Part shown: one piece after another, positions 35,222 to 45,509 of the stretch | Layout: every line of letters starts with the position of its first letter | Position numbering within the stretch: position 1 is the stretch's first letter | Assembly: GCA_030247855.1 (NCBI GenBank) | Contig: JAPDRN010000077.1 | Location: 1 to 64,000 of the forward strand | Reading direction: 5' to 3' | DNA from: Knufia peltigerae | Taxonomy: Eukaryota > Ascomycota > Eurotiomycetes > Chaetothyriales > Trichomeriaceae | Length of the DNA stretch: 64,000 nt | Program-made: the position numbers and the translations under genes | The notes under the pieces: generated by a model | What the model was told of the DNA's origin: nothing | Seen by the model: only the letters and a program-made list of their open reading frames with translations | Databases searched by the model: none

Positions 35222-37362
35222 CGTCCATCTCCTGGCGCGGAGGGAAACTGCAGGGCCTGGTACAAGGCCAGCGGATGCGGCGGCGCGGCTTCGCCTGCGG
35301 GCAACGGCCTGCCGCTCACCGACTGGAAGTACGCCACGCTGGCATCGCGCCACCACTGTGCTTCGCGCAGCTGGATACGCAGGAAGGCCGCAACCTGCGC
35401 GTGCCGTTGCGCATCCACCTTGTCGCGCTCCAGGGCGGCGCCCTGCCCCATCGGAGCCAGCGTTGCCCAGGTGGCCTGCATGGCGTGCACCTGGCGTACG
35501 CCATGCGAATAGCGCGCGACCAGTTCGTCCCACAGCGTCCGCCCCGAGGCCATGCGGTGATCCCACGGCACGTGATGGAACCACAGCAGCAGCGGCTCCG
35601 GAACCCGCGCCAGGTCGCCATACTGCGCGGCCACGTCGGGGGAATACTGGGCGACGGCGTTGCTGCCGCGCGCCGTGCGGTCGAAGCCGATGCCGTTGTG
35701 ATCCGCACGGTGGTAGTACACCGACGTCCAGTCCGCGCGTGGGCCGCCATCGACCCACGGACCGGGACCATGGTGGTGTCCCCGCGCCATCAGATGGTGC
35801 AGGCCCAGCGGCGTCATGTAGTTCACCGCGGCCTCGCGCGAGGCCATCATCATCCCGACGATGGGCCGCACCACGCCGGGATCGGCCGAGAATGTCAGCG
35901 CCGCCCAGTCCGCCGCGATGTCCTGGGCCGATTGCCGCGGATCCCACGCAAGGCGGCCGAAGGCGTACCAGTTGGCCTGGTCGAAGTGTGATCCACTCCA
36001 AGTGCGATCGGTGCCGATGTTGGCGACGCCGGCCATGCCGGCCAAGGATTGCGCCACGGTGGAACCCTTGCCGCGTGTGCGGGTGTCGGCCCGCAGCACT
36101 TCCTCGTACAACGGCCCCAGGTAAACCAGATGCGTGGCAAAGCCCAGGTACTCCTTGGTGATCTGCACTTCCATCATCAGCGGCGTGCGCGGCATCGCCC
36201 CGAACAGCGGATGGAACGGCTCACGCGGCTGGAAGTCGATAGGCCCGTTCTTTACCTGCAGCACCACGTTCGGGCGGAAGGTACCATCCAGGCCAGCGAA
36301 CTCGCTGTAGGCCTGCGTGGCCCGGTCCGCAGGAACGTCGTGCGCGTAGACGAAGGCGCGCCACATCACCACACCGCCGTGCGGGGCCAGCGCATCGGCC
36401 AGCAGGTTGGCGCCGTCGGCGTGCGAGCGGCCGTAGTCCTGCGGGCCGGGCTGCCCTTCCGAATTGGCCTTCACCAGGAAGCCACCGAAATCGGGCACGC
36501 GCGCATAGATCTGGTCGGCTTTGTCGCGCCACCAGCGTTGTACCGAGGGGTCGAGTGGATCGGCGGTGTCGAGCCCGCCCAGCTCGATGGGTGCGCTGAA
36601 GCGTGCACTCAGGTAAACGCGGATGCCGTACGGCCGGAACAGATCCGCCAGTGCTGCCGCTTTGTCGAGATAGTCCGGCGCAAGACTCTGTGCATCTGCA
36701 TTCACGTTGTTGAGCACGGTGCCGTTGATGCCTACGGACGCGTTGGCGCGTGCGTAGTCGGTGTAGCGCGGGTCGCGCCACTCCGGCAACGTCTGCCAGT
36801 CCCACAGTGATCGGCCTGCATAGCCGCGTTCCACGTGTCCGTCCAGGTCGTCCCAATGGTTGAGCACGCGCAGCCGGAGCCGTGGCGATTGGCGCACATC
36901 GAGGGCATCCAGTGCCACGCCGGTCTGCAGCAGCCGCAGCAGATGAAACACCCCGTACAGCACGCCGATATCCCGCGGTGCGGCGACCAGCAGCACATCG
37001 CGCCCGCCCACGCGGGTGCGCTTGAGCAGGTAACCTTCCTCGTCCAGTGACTGCATCTGCGCCCGCAACGGTGCGATCAACGCTGACGACTGCGGCGTGC
37101 CCAGCACCAGCGTGGGGCCGGTGGCCATCGCATCCGGTGCCTGCCGAGCGCTGCCGAGCAGTCCGCCGAGTCCCCGCTCCAGCTCATCGCGCGCGGCGCG
37201 CTGCGTGGCCGTCTGATCAGGGGCCACCACCTGCCCCAAGCGGGAGCGGTAGTCGGCGGCGAGCGTCGGCTCGAGCGGGGCGTAGCGCATCCACAGCGCG
37301 TAGCCATCCTCTGCGCGCGCGTTGCCCATGCAGGCCAACAGCGCCAGCACGGCAGCGAACAT
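35218..37362 (-). CDS. GH67 alpha-glucuronidase
   Basis: A 714-residue exported enzyme removing 4-O-methyl-glucuronic acid from the ends of xylo-oligosaccharides. The catalytic Glu lies in VKANSEGQPGP near residue 301, and the Asp/Glu pair expected to activate water lies in QVKNGPIDFQPREP and MMEVQITKEYLG. N-terminal signal sequence MFAAVLALLACMGNARA. The start ATG 37362 has only a weak ribosome site, and the long frame running to 38808 crosses the opposite-strand lacI gene and is rejected. First gene of the operon GH67, esterase, GH43, GH3, MFS-GH43, epimerase; divergent from a LacI regulator across 111 bp. Confidence 0.95.
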   Translation of the reverse strand: MFAAVLALLACMGNARAEDGYALWMRYAPLEPTLAADYRSRLGQVVAPDQTATQRAARDELERGLGGLLGSARQAPDAMATGPTLVLGTPQSSALIAPLRAQMQSLDEEGYLLKRTRVGGRDVLLVAAPRDIGVLYGVFHLLRLLQTGVALDALDVRQSPRLRLRVLNHWDDLDGHVERGYAGRSLWDWQTLPEWRDPRYTDYARANASVGINGTVLNNVNADAQSLAPDYLDKAAALADLFRPYGIRVYLSARFSAPIELGGLDTADPLDPSVQRWWRDKADQIYARVPDFGGFLVKANSEGQPGPQDYGRSHADGANLLADALAPHGGVVMWRAFVYAHDVPADRATQAYSEFAGLDGTFRPNVVLQVKNGPIDFQPREPFHPLFGAMPRTPLMMEVQITKEYLGFATHLVYLGPLYEEVLRADTRTRGKGSTVAQSLAGMAGVANIGTDRTWSGSHFDQANWYAFGRLAWDPRQSAQDIAADWAALTFSADPGVVRPIVGMMMASREAAVNYMTPLGLHHLMARGHHHGPGPWVDGGPRADWTSVYYHRADHNGIGFDRTARGSNAVAQYSPDVAAQYGDLARVPEPLLLWFHHVPWDHRMASGRTLWDELVARYSHGVRQVHAMQATWATLAPMGQGAALERDKVDAQRHAQVAAFLRIQLREAQWWRDASVAYFQSVSGRPLPAGEAAPPHPLALYQALQFPSAPGDGR

Positions 37363-37473
37363 CCAATGACACCGCTCGCCATCCGGACCGGACCGTTGGA
37401 CGGCCGGCAAACCTTGTAAGCTCCGGACGTGCGCGGGCTTCGGCAGCGTCACAGAGAAGAACGGGAGCGCGTA

Positions 37474-38532
37474 TTGGACAAGCCGAAGAAATCGGTCCGC
37501 CGCAAAACCAGTGGCGTGACGATCGACGAGGTGGCGGCCCTGGCCGGAGTGTCGCCGATGACGGTGTCGCGGGCGATCAACCAGGGCAAGGTGCGCGACG
37601 TCACCCGCGAGCGCGTGATGCGCGCAGTGCGTGAACTGGGCTATACGCCCAACCTCGCCGCCAGTTCGCTGGCCGCCGCGCAGCACACGCGTATTGCACT
37701 GATCTACACCGACCCCAGCGGTGCCTACCTGCGCGAACTGCTGGTCGGCCTGCTGCGTGTGGCCTCCAACGCTGCCATCCAGCTGGTCATCGACTACTGG
37801 GACGAGCCGGGCCCCGCCGCCCAGCGCAAGGCCGCGCGTGCCCTGGCCGGGCGGGTGGACGGCGTCATCCTGCCGCCGCCGCTGTGCGAATCGCAGCCCG
37901 TGGTAACCGAGTTGGTCAAAGCCGGCGTCCCCGTGGTCGCGATTGCGCCAGGTCACCTTGGCAACGGCATTTCCTGCGTGCGCATCGACGACTTCCACGC
38001 TGGTAGGGAACTGGCTGAACACCTGATCCAGCATGGACACCGCCACATCGGCTTCATCTGCGGGCGTACCGACCTCAGTGCCAGCGCGCGGCGTTACGAC
38101 GGCTTTGTCAGCGCGCTGCACGACGCCGGGCTGGAGGTCGACCCTGCCCTGGTCGAACAGGGTGACTACACCTACCGCTCTGGGCTCGCCGCAGCTGAAA
38201 AGCTGCTGTGCCAGCCTCGGCCGCCCACCGCGATCTTCGCCAGCAACGACGATATGGGCGCGGCGGCGGTTTCCGTCGCCCACCGCCGCGGCCTGGAAGT
38301 ACCCCGCGACCTGTCGGTGGTGGGCTTCGATGACAGCTCGGCCGCCACCACGGTCTGGCCCGAGCTCACCACCATCCATCAGCCCATCGCCTCGATGGCC
38401 GATGCCGCCATCGAGATCCTGCTGCGCACCATCCGCCGCCGCACCGAGGGCCTGCGCGTATTGACCGACCACGTGGTGCCGCACCGGCTGGTGGTGCGCG
38501 ATTCGGTCGCGCGCCCACCTGGTTCCCGATAG
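37474..38532 (+). CDS. LacI-family regulator of the GH67 operon (XylR-like)
   Basis: A 352-residue repressor with the LacI headpiece VTIDEVAALAGVSPMTVSRAINQ at about 14-36 and a periplasmic-binding-like sensor domain. I start at TTG 37474 with GGGAG six bases before; no better start is in frame. It is a clear paralogue of the regulator at 52354-53475, sharing SLAAAQHT, LIYTxPS, YLRELLVG, GVILPPPLCES and ISCVRIDD. It most likely senses a xylan-derived sugar and controls the divergent GH67 operon, and perhaps itself. No TGGTAGCGCTACCA box lies in the 111-bp intergenic space. Confidence 0.92.
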   Translation: MDKPKKSVRRKTSGVTIDEVAALAGVSPMTVSRAINQGKVRDVTRERVMRAVRELGYTPNLAASSLAAAQHTRIALIYTDPSGAYLRELLVGLLRVASNAAIQLVIDYWDEPGPAAQRKAARALAGRVDGVILPPPLCESQPVVTELVKAGVPVVAIAPGHLGNGISCVRIDDFHAGRELAEHLIQHGHRHIGFICGRTDLSASARRYDGFVSALHDAGLEVDPALVEQGDYTYRSGLAAAEKLLCQPRPPTAIFASNDDMGAAAVSVAHRRGLEVPRDLSVVGFDDSSAATTVWPELTTIHQPIASMADAAIEILLRTIRRRTEGLRVLTDHVVPHRLVVRDSVARPPGSR

Positions 38533-38552
38533 CGCGGGGCGCGGCGTCACGG

Positions 38553-40620
38553 TCACGCGCCAGCGCACCCGATGCTGGTCTCCGCCTCGTTCAGCGCGCC
38601 CAGTGCGACACGCGACACCGACAGTGTCATCGTCCCCGCCGTCCCGATCGACCACGGGCGATCCAGCTTGCCGACATCCGCGCCTGCCGCCGCCAGACAC
38701 TTCAAGGGCACGCCCACGCGGGTCCATTGACCCTTGGGCAGCTTCGTCAGCGTCGGTCCGAGCGCCACACGTGCCGAGCAGCCCGGGCCGCAGCCTACCG
38801 ACAACCACGCCTCTCCCTGGGGAGCAGAATCTACCCGCAGCGTGGTCAGCAGCATCAGGTCGCCGTTGCTTTCGCGCTGCAGGTCCATCGCCGTGTGCGA
38901 CTGCAGCGTGGCAAGCGCCTCACCCTTCCCTGACCACGCAAGACGGCGGCCGTCCTCCTGCGCCAGGTGATCCACCCCGGTGATCTTGAGCAGATCGCCA
39001 TCCAGTGCCTCCGGCACCTTGGTGACTGTCACGCCCTGTCCCGTGCCGTTCTGCAGGCGCAGGGCCATGCCTGAACCGGCTTCGCCGCGCGCGAAGAACA
39101 CGCCGGTGGCCCCTTCGTTGCCAGTGACGCCGGAGACCTCCGGCAGCGCCGCCAGATCGCCATCGTCGGCGTAGGACAAGCCGAAGCCGAAGGCGAACTG
39201 CGGGTCGTAATCCTTCTGCCCCACATTGTTGGCGTACTGCGTTGCCGTGCGCGGCCAGCTGAAGCTCAGCTTGCCCTTGAAGTCGTGCTGCACGTCGCCC
39301 CTCGGCCCACGCAGCAGCACATCGGCAATGCCGGCGCCTTCCGAGCCGGGCAGCCAGGCCGCCACGAACGCGTCGGCGGCATTGATCTCGCGGTTCACCC
39401 ACAGCGGGCGTCCGCTCAGGAACACGGCCACCACAGGAATGCCCTCCGCCTTCAGTCGCTTGATCAGGGCAAGATCGGCGTCTTCCCCCGGCTTGTAGGC
39501 CAGCGTCGGCAGATCGCCCTGGAACTCGGCATACGGGCTCTCGCCGAATACCACCACGGCCACATCCGGCTTCGTCCCGTATTTCCCATCGACCGCAAGC
39601 ACTGCCTCGCCACCTGCGGCCGACGCCTGCTGGGCGATGCCCTCGTAGATCGTGTCCGCATTGGGGAAGTCCTTGCGGGCCGTGCCGGTGCCCTGCCAGT
39701 TCAGCGTCCAGCCGCCGGCCTGCTTGCCGACGTCGTTGGCACCGTCACCGGCCACCAGGATCCGTTGCTTCGGCGACAACGGCAGCACGCCGCCCTGGTT
39801 CTTCAGTAACACCAGCGATTCACGCACCGCCTGCCGTGCGACCTCACGATGCGCCGGGGCGCCGATGAGCGCGAACTGGCCACCGACCGCGCGCGAGGAT
39901 GGCGTGCCCGCCTCGAACAGGCCCAACCGCATCTTGACCCGAAGGATCCGGCGCACCGCATCGTCCAAGCGTTGCGGGGAGATGGTGCCCGCCTTCACTG
40001 CGGCCAGCGTGGTCTCATAGAAGCCCTTCCAGCTGTCCGACGCCATGGCCATGTCCAGGCCCGCGTTGATGGTGGCCGGGCAATCGGTGGTCGTGCAGCC
40101 CTTGACCTGCCCGTGGCCGTTCCAGTCGCCCACCACGAAACCACCGAAGTGCATGCGGCCCTTCAACGCATCGGTCAGGTACGGCTTGTGACCGTGCATC
40201 TTTTCGCCGTTGACACTGTTGAAGGAGGCCATGACGGTCTGTGCGCCCGCGGCGATCGCCGGCGGATACCCGGCCGCGTGGATGCGCACCAGCTCGGCCT
40301 CGCTGATCCGGGTATCCCCTTGGTCCTTGCCATCGGCCGTGCCGCCGTCGCCGAGGAAGTGCTTTACCGACGCGATCACGTGGCGACCGTCCAGGAAGGC
40401 AGGCGTGCCCACCTTGCCCTGCAGGCCCTCGACCATCGCACCGGCATAGCTGGCCACCACCTCGGGCGATTCGGAATAGCCCTCGTAGGTGCGCCCCCAG
40501 CGATCATCCTGCGGAACGGCCACGGTGGGTGCGAATGCCCACTCCATCCCGGTGGCGCGGGTCTCCAACGCGGTGATCTCACCGATCCGGCGCAGCAGCT
40601 CCGGGTTGCGGGTCGCACCC

Positions 40621-40657
<37 letters not shown>

Positions 40658-41108
40658 TGTTGCTCTGCCCATGCACGGCATCGATGCCGAACAGCACCGG
40701 AATCGCCTTGCCCCCCTGCGAGGTATCCATCGATGCCGCATGGAAGGCGTCGGCCAGCGCCAGCCATTCGGCCGGCGACGCATCGTAACGGCCGCCCGGG
40801 TCGGAGTTGCCGCCGGCCAGGATCGAGCCGAGCCGGTACTTGCGGAGGTCATCCGGGGTGATGCTGGCAATATCCCCCTGCACCAGCTGGCCGACCTTTT
40901 CCTCTACCGTCATGGTCTCCATCAGGTCGGTGATGCGCTTTTCCAGAGCGGCGTCCTCGGCCAGCGGCCAGGTGACCTGCGGCCATGAATCGGGGGCCGC
41001 CGACGCAGACGCGGGCGCCTTGTCACCCTTCCCGCAGGCGGCCAGTACCAGCAGCAGCGCGGTCAGCAGCACGGACTTCGGGGCGCGTGCAGCGCCTTGA
41101 TGGGTCAT
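38553..41108 (-). CDS. GH3 exo-beta-glucosidase lipoprotein (ExoP type)
   Basis: An 851-residue outer- or periplasmic lipoprotein (lipobox VLAAC) with a GH3 catalytic domain, Asp nucleophile in VVGDWNGHGQV, and a C-terminal ExoP-type domain ending near TSIGCAGA. Enzymes with this plan cleave beta-1,4 or beta-1,3 glucosides and xylosides. ATG 41108 has a GGAAGGA eight bases upstream; ATG 41117 overlaps the transporter stop and is an alternative. The frame upstream to 42374 lies in the MFS gene. Last gene of the xylB-xylA-MFS run; convergent with lacI 1. Confidence 0.9.
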
Positions 41109-41113
41109 CGCGT

Positions 41114-42523
41114 TCATCCTTCCATCTGCTCCAGTTCCTTGCCCTTGGTTTCGTGCACGTACCTGAGCACGAAGAAGATCGAGATGATGGCCGCCACCAG
41201 ATAGATGCTGTACGTCGCGGCCAGCCCGGTCCCCGCCAGCAGAATGGGGAAGGTCACCGTGACGGCGAAATTCGCGGTCCACTGCGCCGCCCCCGCCACG
41301 GCCAGCCCCGAGCCACGGATCTGGTTGGGGAACATTTCGCCCAGCATCACCCACATCACCGGCCCCCAGGAGATGTTGAAGAACACCACGTAGGCATTGG
41401 CCGCCACCAGCGCCAGCGTGCCCATGCCCGGCGGCAGCTGCAGGTGTGTATCGACCAGGGAGCCGCTGGCGAAGGCCACCACCAACAGCGCCAGGGACAC
41501 CGCCATGCCGGCCGAGCCAGCCCAGAGCAACGGCTTGCGGCCGATGCGATCGATCAGCAGCACGGTGACGATGCAGGCACCGATGCTGAGTGCACCCGAC
41601 AGCACATTGATCATCAGCGCGTCGTTCTCGGAGAAGCCGACCGCTTGCCAGAGCACGGCGCCGTAGTAGAACACCACGTTGATGCCGACCAGCTGCTGGA
41701 AGGTGGCCAGGCCGATGCCGACCCAGACAATCGGGCGGACCCGGCCGGTCGCCTTGTTGAGGAGGTCCGACAGCCGCGGGCGATGATGGTCGGTCGACAG
41801 CGAAGCGTCGATCTCGGCCAGCTTTGCCTGCGCCTCGGCAGCGCCGAACAGCCGCGTCAGCACCTGCAGCGCCTCGTCCTTGCGGCGCTTCACTGCCAGA
41901 TAGCGCGGGCTTTCCGGAATGGTCAGCAACAGCGCCAGGAACAGCAGCGACGGCACCGCCTGCATCCAGAACATCCAGCGCCACGCTGCGTACCCGCCCC
42001 ACAGCGCTTCGGTGGACGCACCCGCCGTGGCCGCCAACAGATAGTTGGACAGGAACGCCACGGTGAGCCCGCTGATGATGGCGATCTGCTGCACCGTGGC
42101 CAGGCGGCCGCGGTAACGCGCCGGCGCCACTTCGGCGATGTAGGCCGGCGAGATGACACTGGCGGCCCCCACCGCAAAGCCGCCCATCACCCGCGCAACG
42201 ATGAACATGGCCGAGGACGACGCTGCACCCGCGCCGATCGCCGACAGCAGGAACAGCACTGCCGAGACGATCAGCACGTTGCGGCGCCCCAGGCGGTCGG
42301 CCAGACGGCCGGCGCTGAAGGCACCGACCGCGCAGCCCAACAGCATCGATGCGATCTCGAACCCCTGCATCCACTCGCCGGATTTGAAGGTCTGGTGCAG
42401 CCCGTCCTGGGTGCCGTTGATCACCCCGCTGTCGAACCCGAACAGGAATCCGCCAATCGTCGCCACCACGCTGATCAATACAATCAGGCGGGTGTTCTCG
42501 CCGCCCTTCATTGCCTGGTCCAT
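41114..42523 (-). CDS. Sugar porter MFS transporter (XylE-like)
   Basis: A 469-residue inner-membrane H+/sugar symporter with 12 helices and sugar-porter signatures: GRLADRLGRR, PAYIAEVAPARYRG, PESPRYL and MLGEMFPNQIRG. Located between xylA and the GH3 lipoprotein, it most likely imports xylose. ATG 42523 has AGGG close by. Its stop overlaps the next start as ATGA. Xylose rather than glucose as main substrate is inferred from neighbours. Confidence 0.93.
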   Translation of the reverse strand: MDQAMKGGENTRLIVLISVVATIGGFLFGFDSGVINGTQDGLHQTFKSGEWMQGFEIASMLLGCAVGAFSAGRLADRLGRRNVLIVSAVLFLLSAIGAGAASSSAMFIVARVMGGFAVGAASVISPAYIAEVAPARYRGRLATVQQIAIISGLTVAFLSNYLLAATAGASTEALWGGYAAWRWMFWMQAVPSLLFLALLLTIPESPRYLAVKRRKDEALQVLTRLFGAAEAQAKLAEIDASLSTDHHRPRLSDLLNKATGRVRPIVWVGIGLATFQQLVGINVVFYYGAVLWQAVGFSENDALMINVLSGALSIGACIVTVLLIDRIGRKPLLWAGSAGMAVSLALLVVAFASGSLVDTHLQLPPGMGTLALVAANAYVVFFNISWGPVMWVMLGEMFPNQIRGSGLAVAGAAQWTANFAVTVTFPILLAGTGLAATYSIYLVAAIISIFFVLRYVHETKGKELEQMEG

Positions 42524-42570
42524 TACCCTGCCCTTCTCCGGTCCGGTGTCATCAATGCAAGCTGCAACGC

Positions 42571-43905
42571 TCAGCGCAGCAGGTACTGGTTGATCAGGTT
42601 CTCGTAACGCTCCTGCTTGCCGCTGATCTGCGTGGGTTCACCGCCCTTGGCACCCAGTGCGGCCAGGTCGGCAAGGCTGAGCGCGCCGCGCGCGAACTGC
42701 TCGCCGGACCCGCTGTCGAAGCTGGCGTAACGCGCCTTGCGCCACTGCTCCAGGGGCGAATCGTTCAGCAGCGCATGGGCCACTTCCAGTCCGCGGGCGA
42801 ACGCATCCATGCCACCGATGTGGGCAATGAACAGGTCCTCCAGATCGGTGGATTCGCGCCGCACCTTGGCATCAAAATTCAAGCCGCCTTCCAGCCCCCC
42901 CTGGCGCAGGACCACCAGCATCGCGCCCACGGTGTCGTACAGGTCGGTCGGGAACTGGTCGGTATCCCAGCCGTTCTGGGCATTGCCGCGGTTGGCGTCG
43001 ATGCTGCCCAGCAGGCCGTGGTCCGAGGCGACCTGCAGGTCGTGTTCGAAGGTGTGCCCGGACAGCGTGGCGTGGTTCGCCTCGATATTGAGCTTGAAGT
43101 CCTTGTCCAGGCCATGCTCCTTCAGGAAACCGACGACGGTGGCGCTGTCGAAGTCGTACTGGTGCTTCATCGGCTCCATCGGCTTGGGTTCGATCAGGAA
43201 GTTGCCCTTCAGGCCGATGCTGCGACCATAGTCGCGCGCCATGGTGAGGAACCGCGCGAAGTGGTCGACCTCACGCTTCATTAGCGTGTTGGTCAAGGAA
43301 CCGTAGCCTTCGCGGCCGCCCCAGAACACGTAATGCTCGCCGCCCAGCTCAACCGTTGCGTCCAGCGCCGCCTTCACCTGTACGGCGGCACGCGCGACCA
43401 CCGCGAAATCCGGATTGGTGGATGCGCCGTTCATGTAGCGGGGGTGCGAGAACAGGTTGGCCGTGCCCCACAGCAGCTTCATTCCGGTCGCGTCCTGGCG
43501 CTCTTTGGCCAGTCGCACCATGTGCTTCAGATTCTTTTCGTACTCGCCGACATCCTCGGCGTCCGGCGCCAGATCGATATCGTGGAAGCACCAGTACGGC
43601 ACGCCGAGCTTGGTGAAGAATTCGAACGCCGCGTCCACCTTCGCCTCGGCGGTGCCCATCGGCGAGCCGGTCTCCCACGGGAAGTGGCGCGTTCCGGGGC
43701 CAAACGGATCATGGCCGGCGTTGCAGAACGTGTGCCAGTAGCAGGCCGCAAAGCGCAGGTGGTCCTGCATGGTGCTGCCGCCGATGATCTTGTTCGCGTC
43801 GTAGACCTTGAAGGCAAGGGGATTGTCCGAGCCCCGGCCTTCGAAGGGGATGCGGCCGATGCCGGGGAAGTATTCCTTGCCGCCGATGAAGGGCTGATTG
43901 CTCAT
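42571..43905 (-). CDS. xylA: Xylose isomerase
   Basis: A 444-residue cytosolic enzyme that isomerises D-xylose to D-xylulose. Conserved HDxD (FHDIDLAPD, His108/Asp111), LWGTANLFSHPRYMNG, LIEPKPMEP and the metal-binding NIEANHATLSGH are visible, and length matches the class II enzyme. ATG 43905 follows AGGAAG. Between xylB and the sugar porter, so it is the core of the catabolic run under the xyl-box at 45470. Very sure of identity. Confidence 0.97.
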   Translation of the reverse strand: MSNQPFIGGKEYFPGIGRIPFEGRGSDNPLAFKVYDANKIIGGSTMQDHLRFAACYWHTFCNAGHDPFGPGTRHFPWETGSPMGTAEAKVDAAFEFFTKLGVPYWCFHDIDLAPDAEDVGEYEKNLKHMVRLAKERQDATGMKLLWGTANLFSHPRYMNGASTNPDFAVVARAAVQVKAALDATVELGGEHYVFWGGREGYGSLTNTLMKREVDHFARFLTMARDYGRSIGLKGNFLIEPKPMEPMKHQYDFDSATVVGFLKEHGLDKDFKLNIEANHATLSGHTFEHDLQVASDHGLLGSIDANRGNAQNGWDTDQFPTDLYDTVGAMLVVLRQGGLEGGLNFDAKVRRESTDLEDLFIAHIGGMDAFARGLEVAHALLNDSPLEQWRKARYASFDSGSGEQFARGALSLADLAALGAKGGEPTQISGKQERYENLINQYLLR

Positions 43906-43951
43906 GGTGCGTCTTCCTGTCGTTGTGCGAGGTGTCGCGAAAAAGGGGATA

Positions 43952-45445
43952 TCAGCCGCGATACAACGGCGTGATGGCGTCGAGATGGCGCAGAAAACGG
44001 GCATACGCCGCGGCGTAGGCGGCCGTACGCGCTGGATCGGGTTGTGCGGACTGCAGCGGGTCGACCGCCACGTGCCGGTCCGCTATGCCGGCGATGGAGG
44101 CGGCGTCACCGCGGGCATGACCCAAGGCCCACAGCGCCTGCAATGCCGCACCGAACGCCGCGCCCTCGGGCTGGGTCGGTACGTCCACCGGCAGGCCGAA
44201 CACATCGGCCACCATCTGCCGCCACTGCGCACTGTTGCTGCCGCCACCGGTCAGCACGATGCGGTCGAACCGCATGCCCGCGCCGACGAATGCGTCGTAG
44301 CCGTACTTCAGGGCGTAGGTGGCCCCTTCCATGGCCGCGCGGTAGATGTGCGCCGGCGTCATGTTGGTCGTGTCCAGGCCCGCCAGCACCCCCTTGCCCT
44401 GCGGCAGGTCCGGCGTGCGCTCGCCGTTGAGGAACGGCAGCATCACCAGGCCGTCGGCACCGGGTGGCGTGGCCTGAAGGTGTCGGTCGCCCTCGCGGCT
44501 GCTGAAGCCGAACGCTTCGGCGACCTGCCCGGTCACCACGGTGCAGTTCATCGTGCAGATCAGCGGCAGCCAGCCGCCGGTCGACGAGCAGAACGCTGCC
44601 CAGGCCCCGTCCCGGTCGACCACGGGTGTGTCCGAGAACGCAAACAGCGTGCCCGAAGTGCCCAGGCTCATCACCAGGCGACCGGGCACGACGCAGCCGG
44701 TGCCGATGGCCGCCATCATGTTGTCGCCACCGCCGACGGCCACCTTCACTGTCGCTGGCAATCCCAACGCTGCAGCGGCGTCAGGAGCGATGTCGAAGAC
44801 CTCCTCGGGCGCGGCGATGCGCGGCAGGCACGCGGCCAGGTCGCGGTCCGGATCGGTTGCGTGGAGCAGTACGGTCGACCAGGTGCGGGTGCGCACGTCC
44901 AGCCAGCCGGTGCCCGACGCATCGCCATATTCGCAGAAGCGTTGGCCGGTCAACACGAAATTGAGATAGTCGTGCGGCAGCAGGATGGTGGCCAGTCGCG
45001 CGTAGGCGCCGGGCCGGTGCGTTTTCGTCCACGGCAGCTTGGAGGCGGTGTAGCCGGCAAGCACCGGGTTGCCGCCCAGTTCGATGGTGCGTGCCGTGCC
45101 CCCCACCGCGTCCATGATCTGCTCGCATTCGGCCGAGGTGCTGGTGTCGCACCACAGCTTGGCCGGTGCCAGCACCTCCCCTGCCGCATCGACCGGCACG
45201 AAGCCATGCTGCTGTCCTGAGACTGCCAGCGCGGCAATGCGCGAACGCAGCGCCGGATCGAGCGCAGCGAAGCAGGCGTGCAGTGCCGTGACCCAATCGG
45301 CCGGCTGCTGTTCCCGGCTGCCGTCTGCAGCGCTGGTCAGCTGCAATGGCGCGCTGGCGCTAGCCAGGAGACTGCGCCCTTCAGGGTCGTAGACGACCAC
45401 CTTCAGGCTTTGCGTACCTGCGTCGATTCCCGCAACCAATTCCAT
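43952..45445 (-). CDS. xylB: Xylulokinase
   Basis: A 497-residue FGGY kinase phosphorylating D-xylulose. The ATPase phosphate-binding GIDAGTQSLKVVVYD near the N-terminus, the substrate loop SGQQHGFVPVD, and the GGGDNMMAA and GGGSNSAQWRQM segments are typical. ATG 45445 lies 24 bp from a xyl-box palindrome; GGGGTG is seven bases before it. First gene of xylB-xylA-MFS-GH3. A 46-bp space separates it from xylA. Confidence 0.96.
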   Translation of the reverse strand: MELVAGIDAGTQSLKVVVYDPEGRSLLASASAPLQLTSAADGSREQQPADWVTALHACFAALDPALRSRIAALAVSGQQHGFVPVDAAGEVLAPAKLWCDTSTSAECEQIMDAVGGTARTIELGGNPVLAGYTASKLPWTKTHRPGAYARLATILLPHDYLNFVLTGQRFCEYGDASGTGWLDVRTRTWSTVLLHATDPDRDLAACLPRIAAPEEVFDIAPDAAAALGLPATVKVAVGGGDNMMAAIGTGCVVPGRLVMSLGTSGTLFAFSDTPVVDRDGAWAAFCSSTGGWLPLICTMNCTVVTGQVAEAFGFSSREGDRHLQATPPGADGLVMLPFLNGERTPDLPQGKGVLAGLDTTNMTPAHIYRAAMEGATYALKYGYDAFVGAGMRFDRIVLTGGGSNSAQWRQMVADVFGLPVDVPTQPEGAAFGAALQALWALGHARGDAASIAGIADRHVAVDPLQSAQPDPARTAAYAAAYARFLRHLDAITPLYRG

Positions 45446-45469
45446 TTACTGCACCCCGTAGTGGCTTGA

Positions 45470-45483
45470 AGGTAGCGCTACCA
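45470..45483. promoter_or_regulatory. xyl-box operator upstream of xylB
   Basis: AGGTAGCGCTACCA, a 12-bp perfect palindrome differing from the second box only at the first base. The TGGTAGCGCTAACA motif is the described Xanthomonas xyl-box bound by LacI-type XylR. It sits 24 bp before the xylB start, so repression would block transcription initiation or early elongation. Confidence 0.8.
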
Positions 45484-45509
45484 ATTCGATGCAACAGCGC
45501 GCATTGCGG

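Noticed and set aside
37363..38808. N-terminal extension of the GH67 frame to 1196 codons
   Set aside because: Runs antisense through the LacI gene; the signal peptide starts at 37362.
41118..42374. N-terminal extension of the GH3 lipoprotein frame to 1273 codons
   Set aside because: Lies in another frame of the sugar porter gene; the lipoprotein signal begins at 41108.
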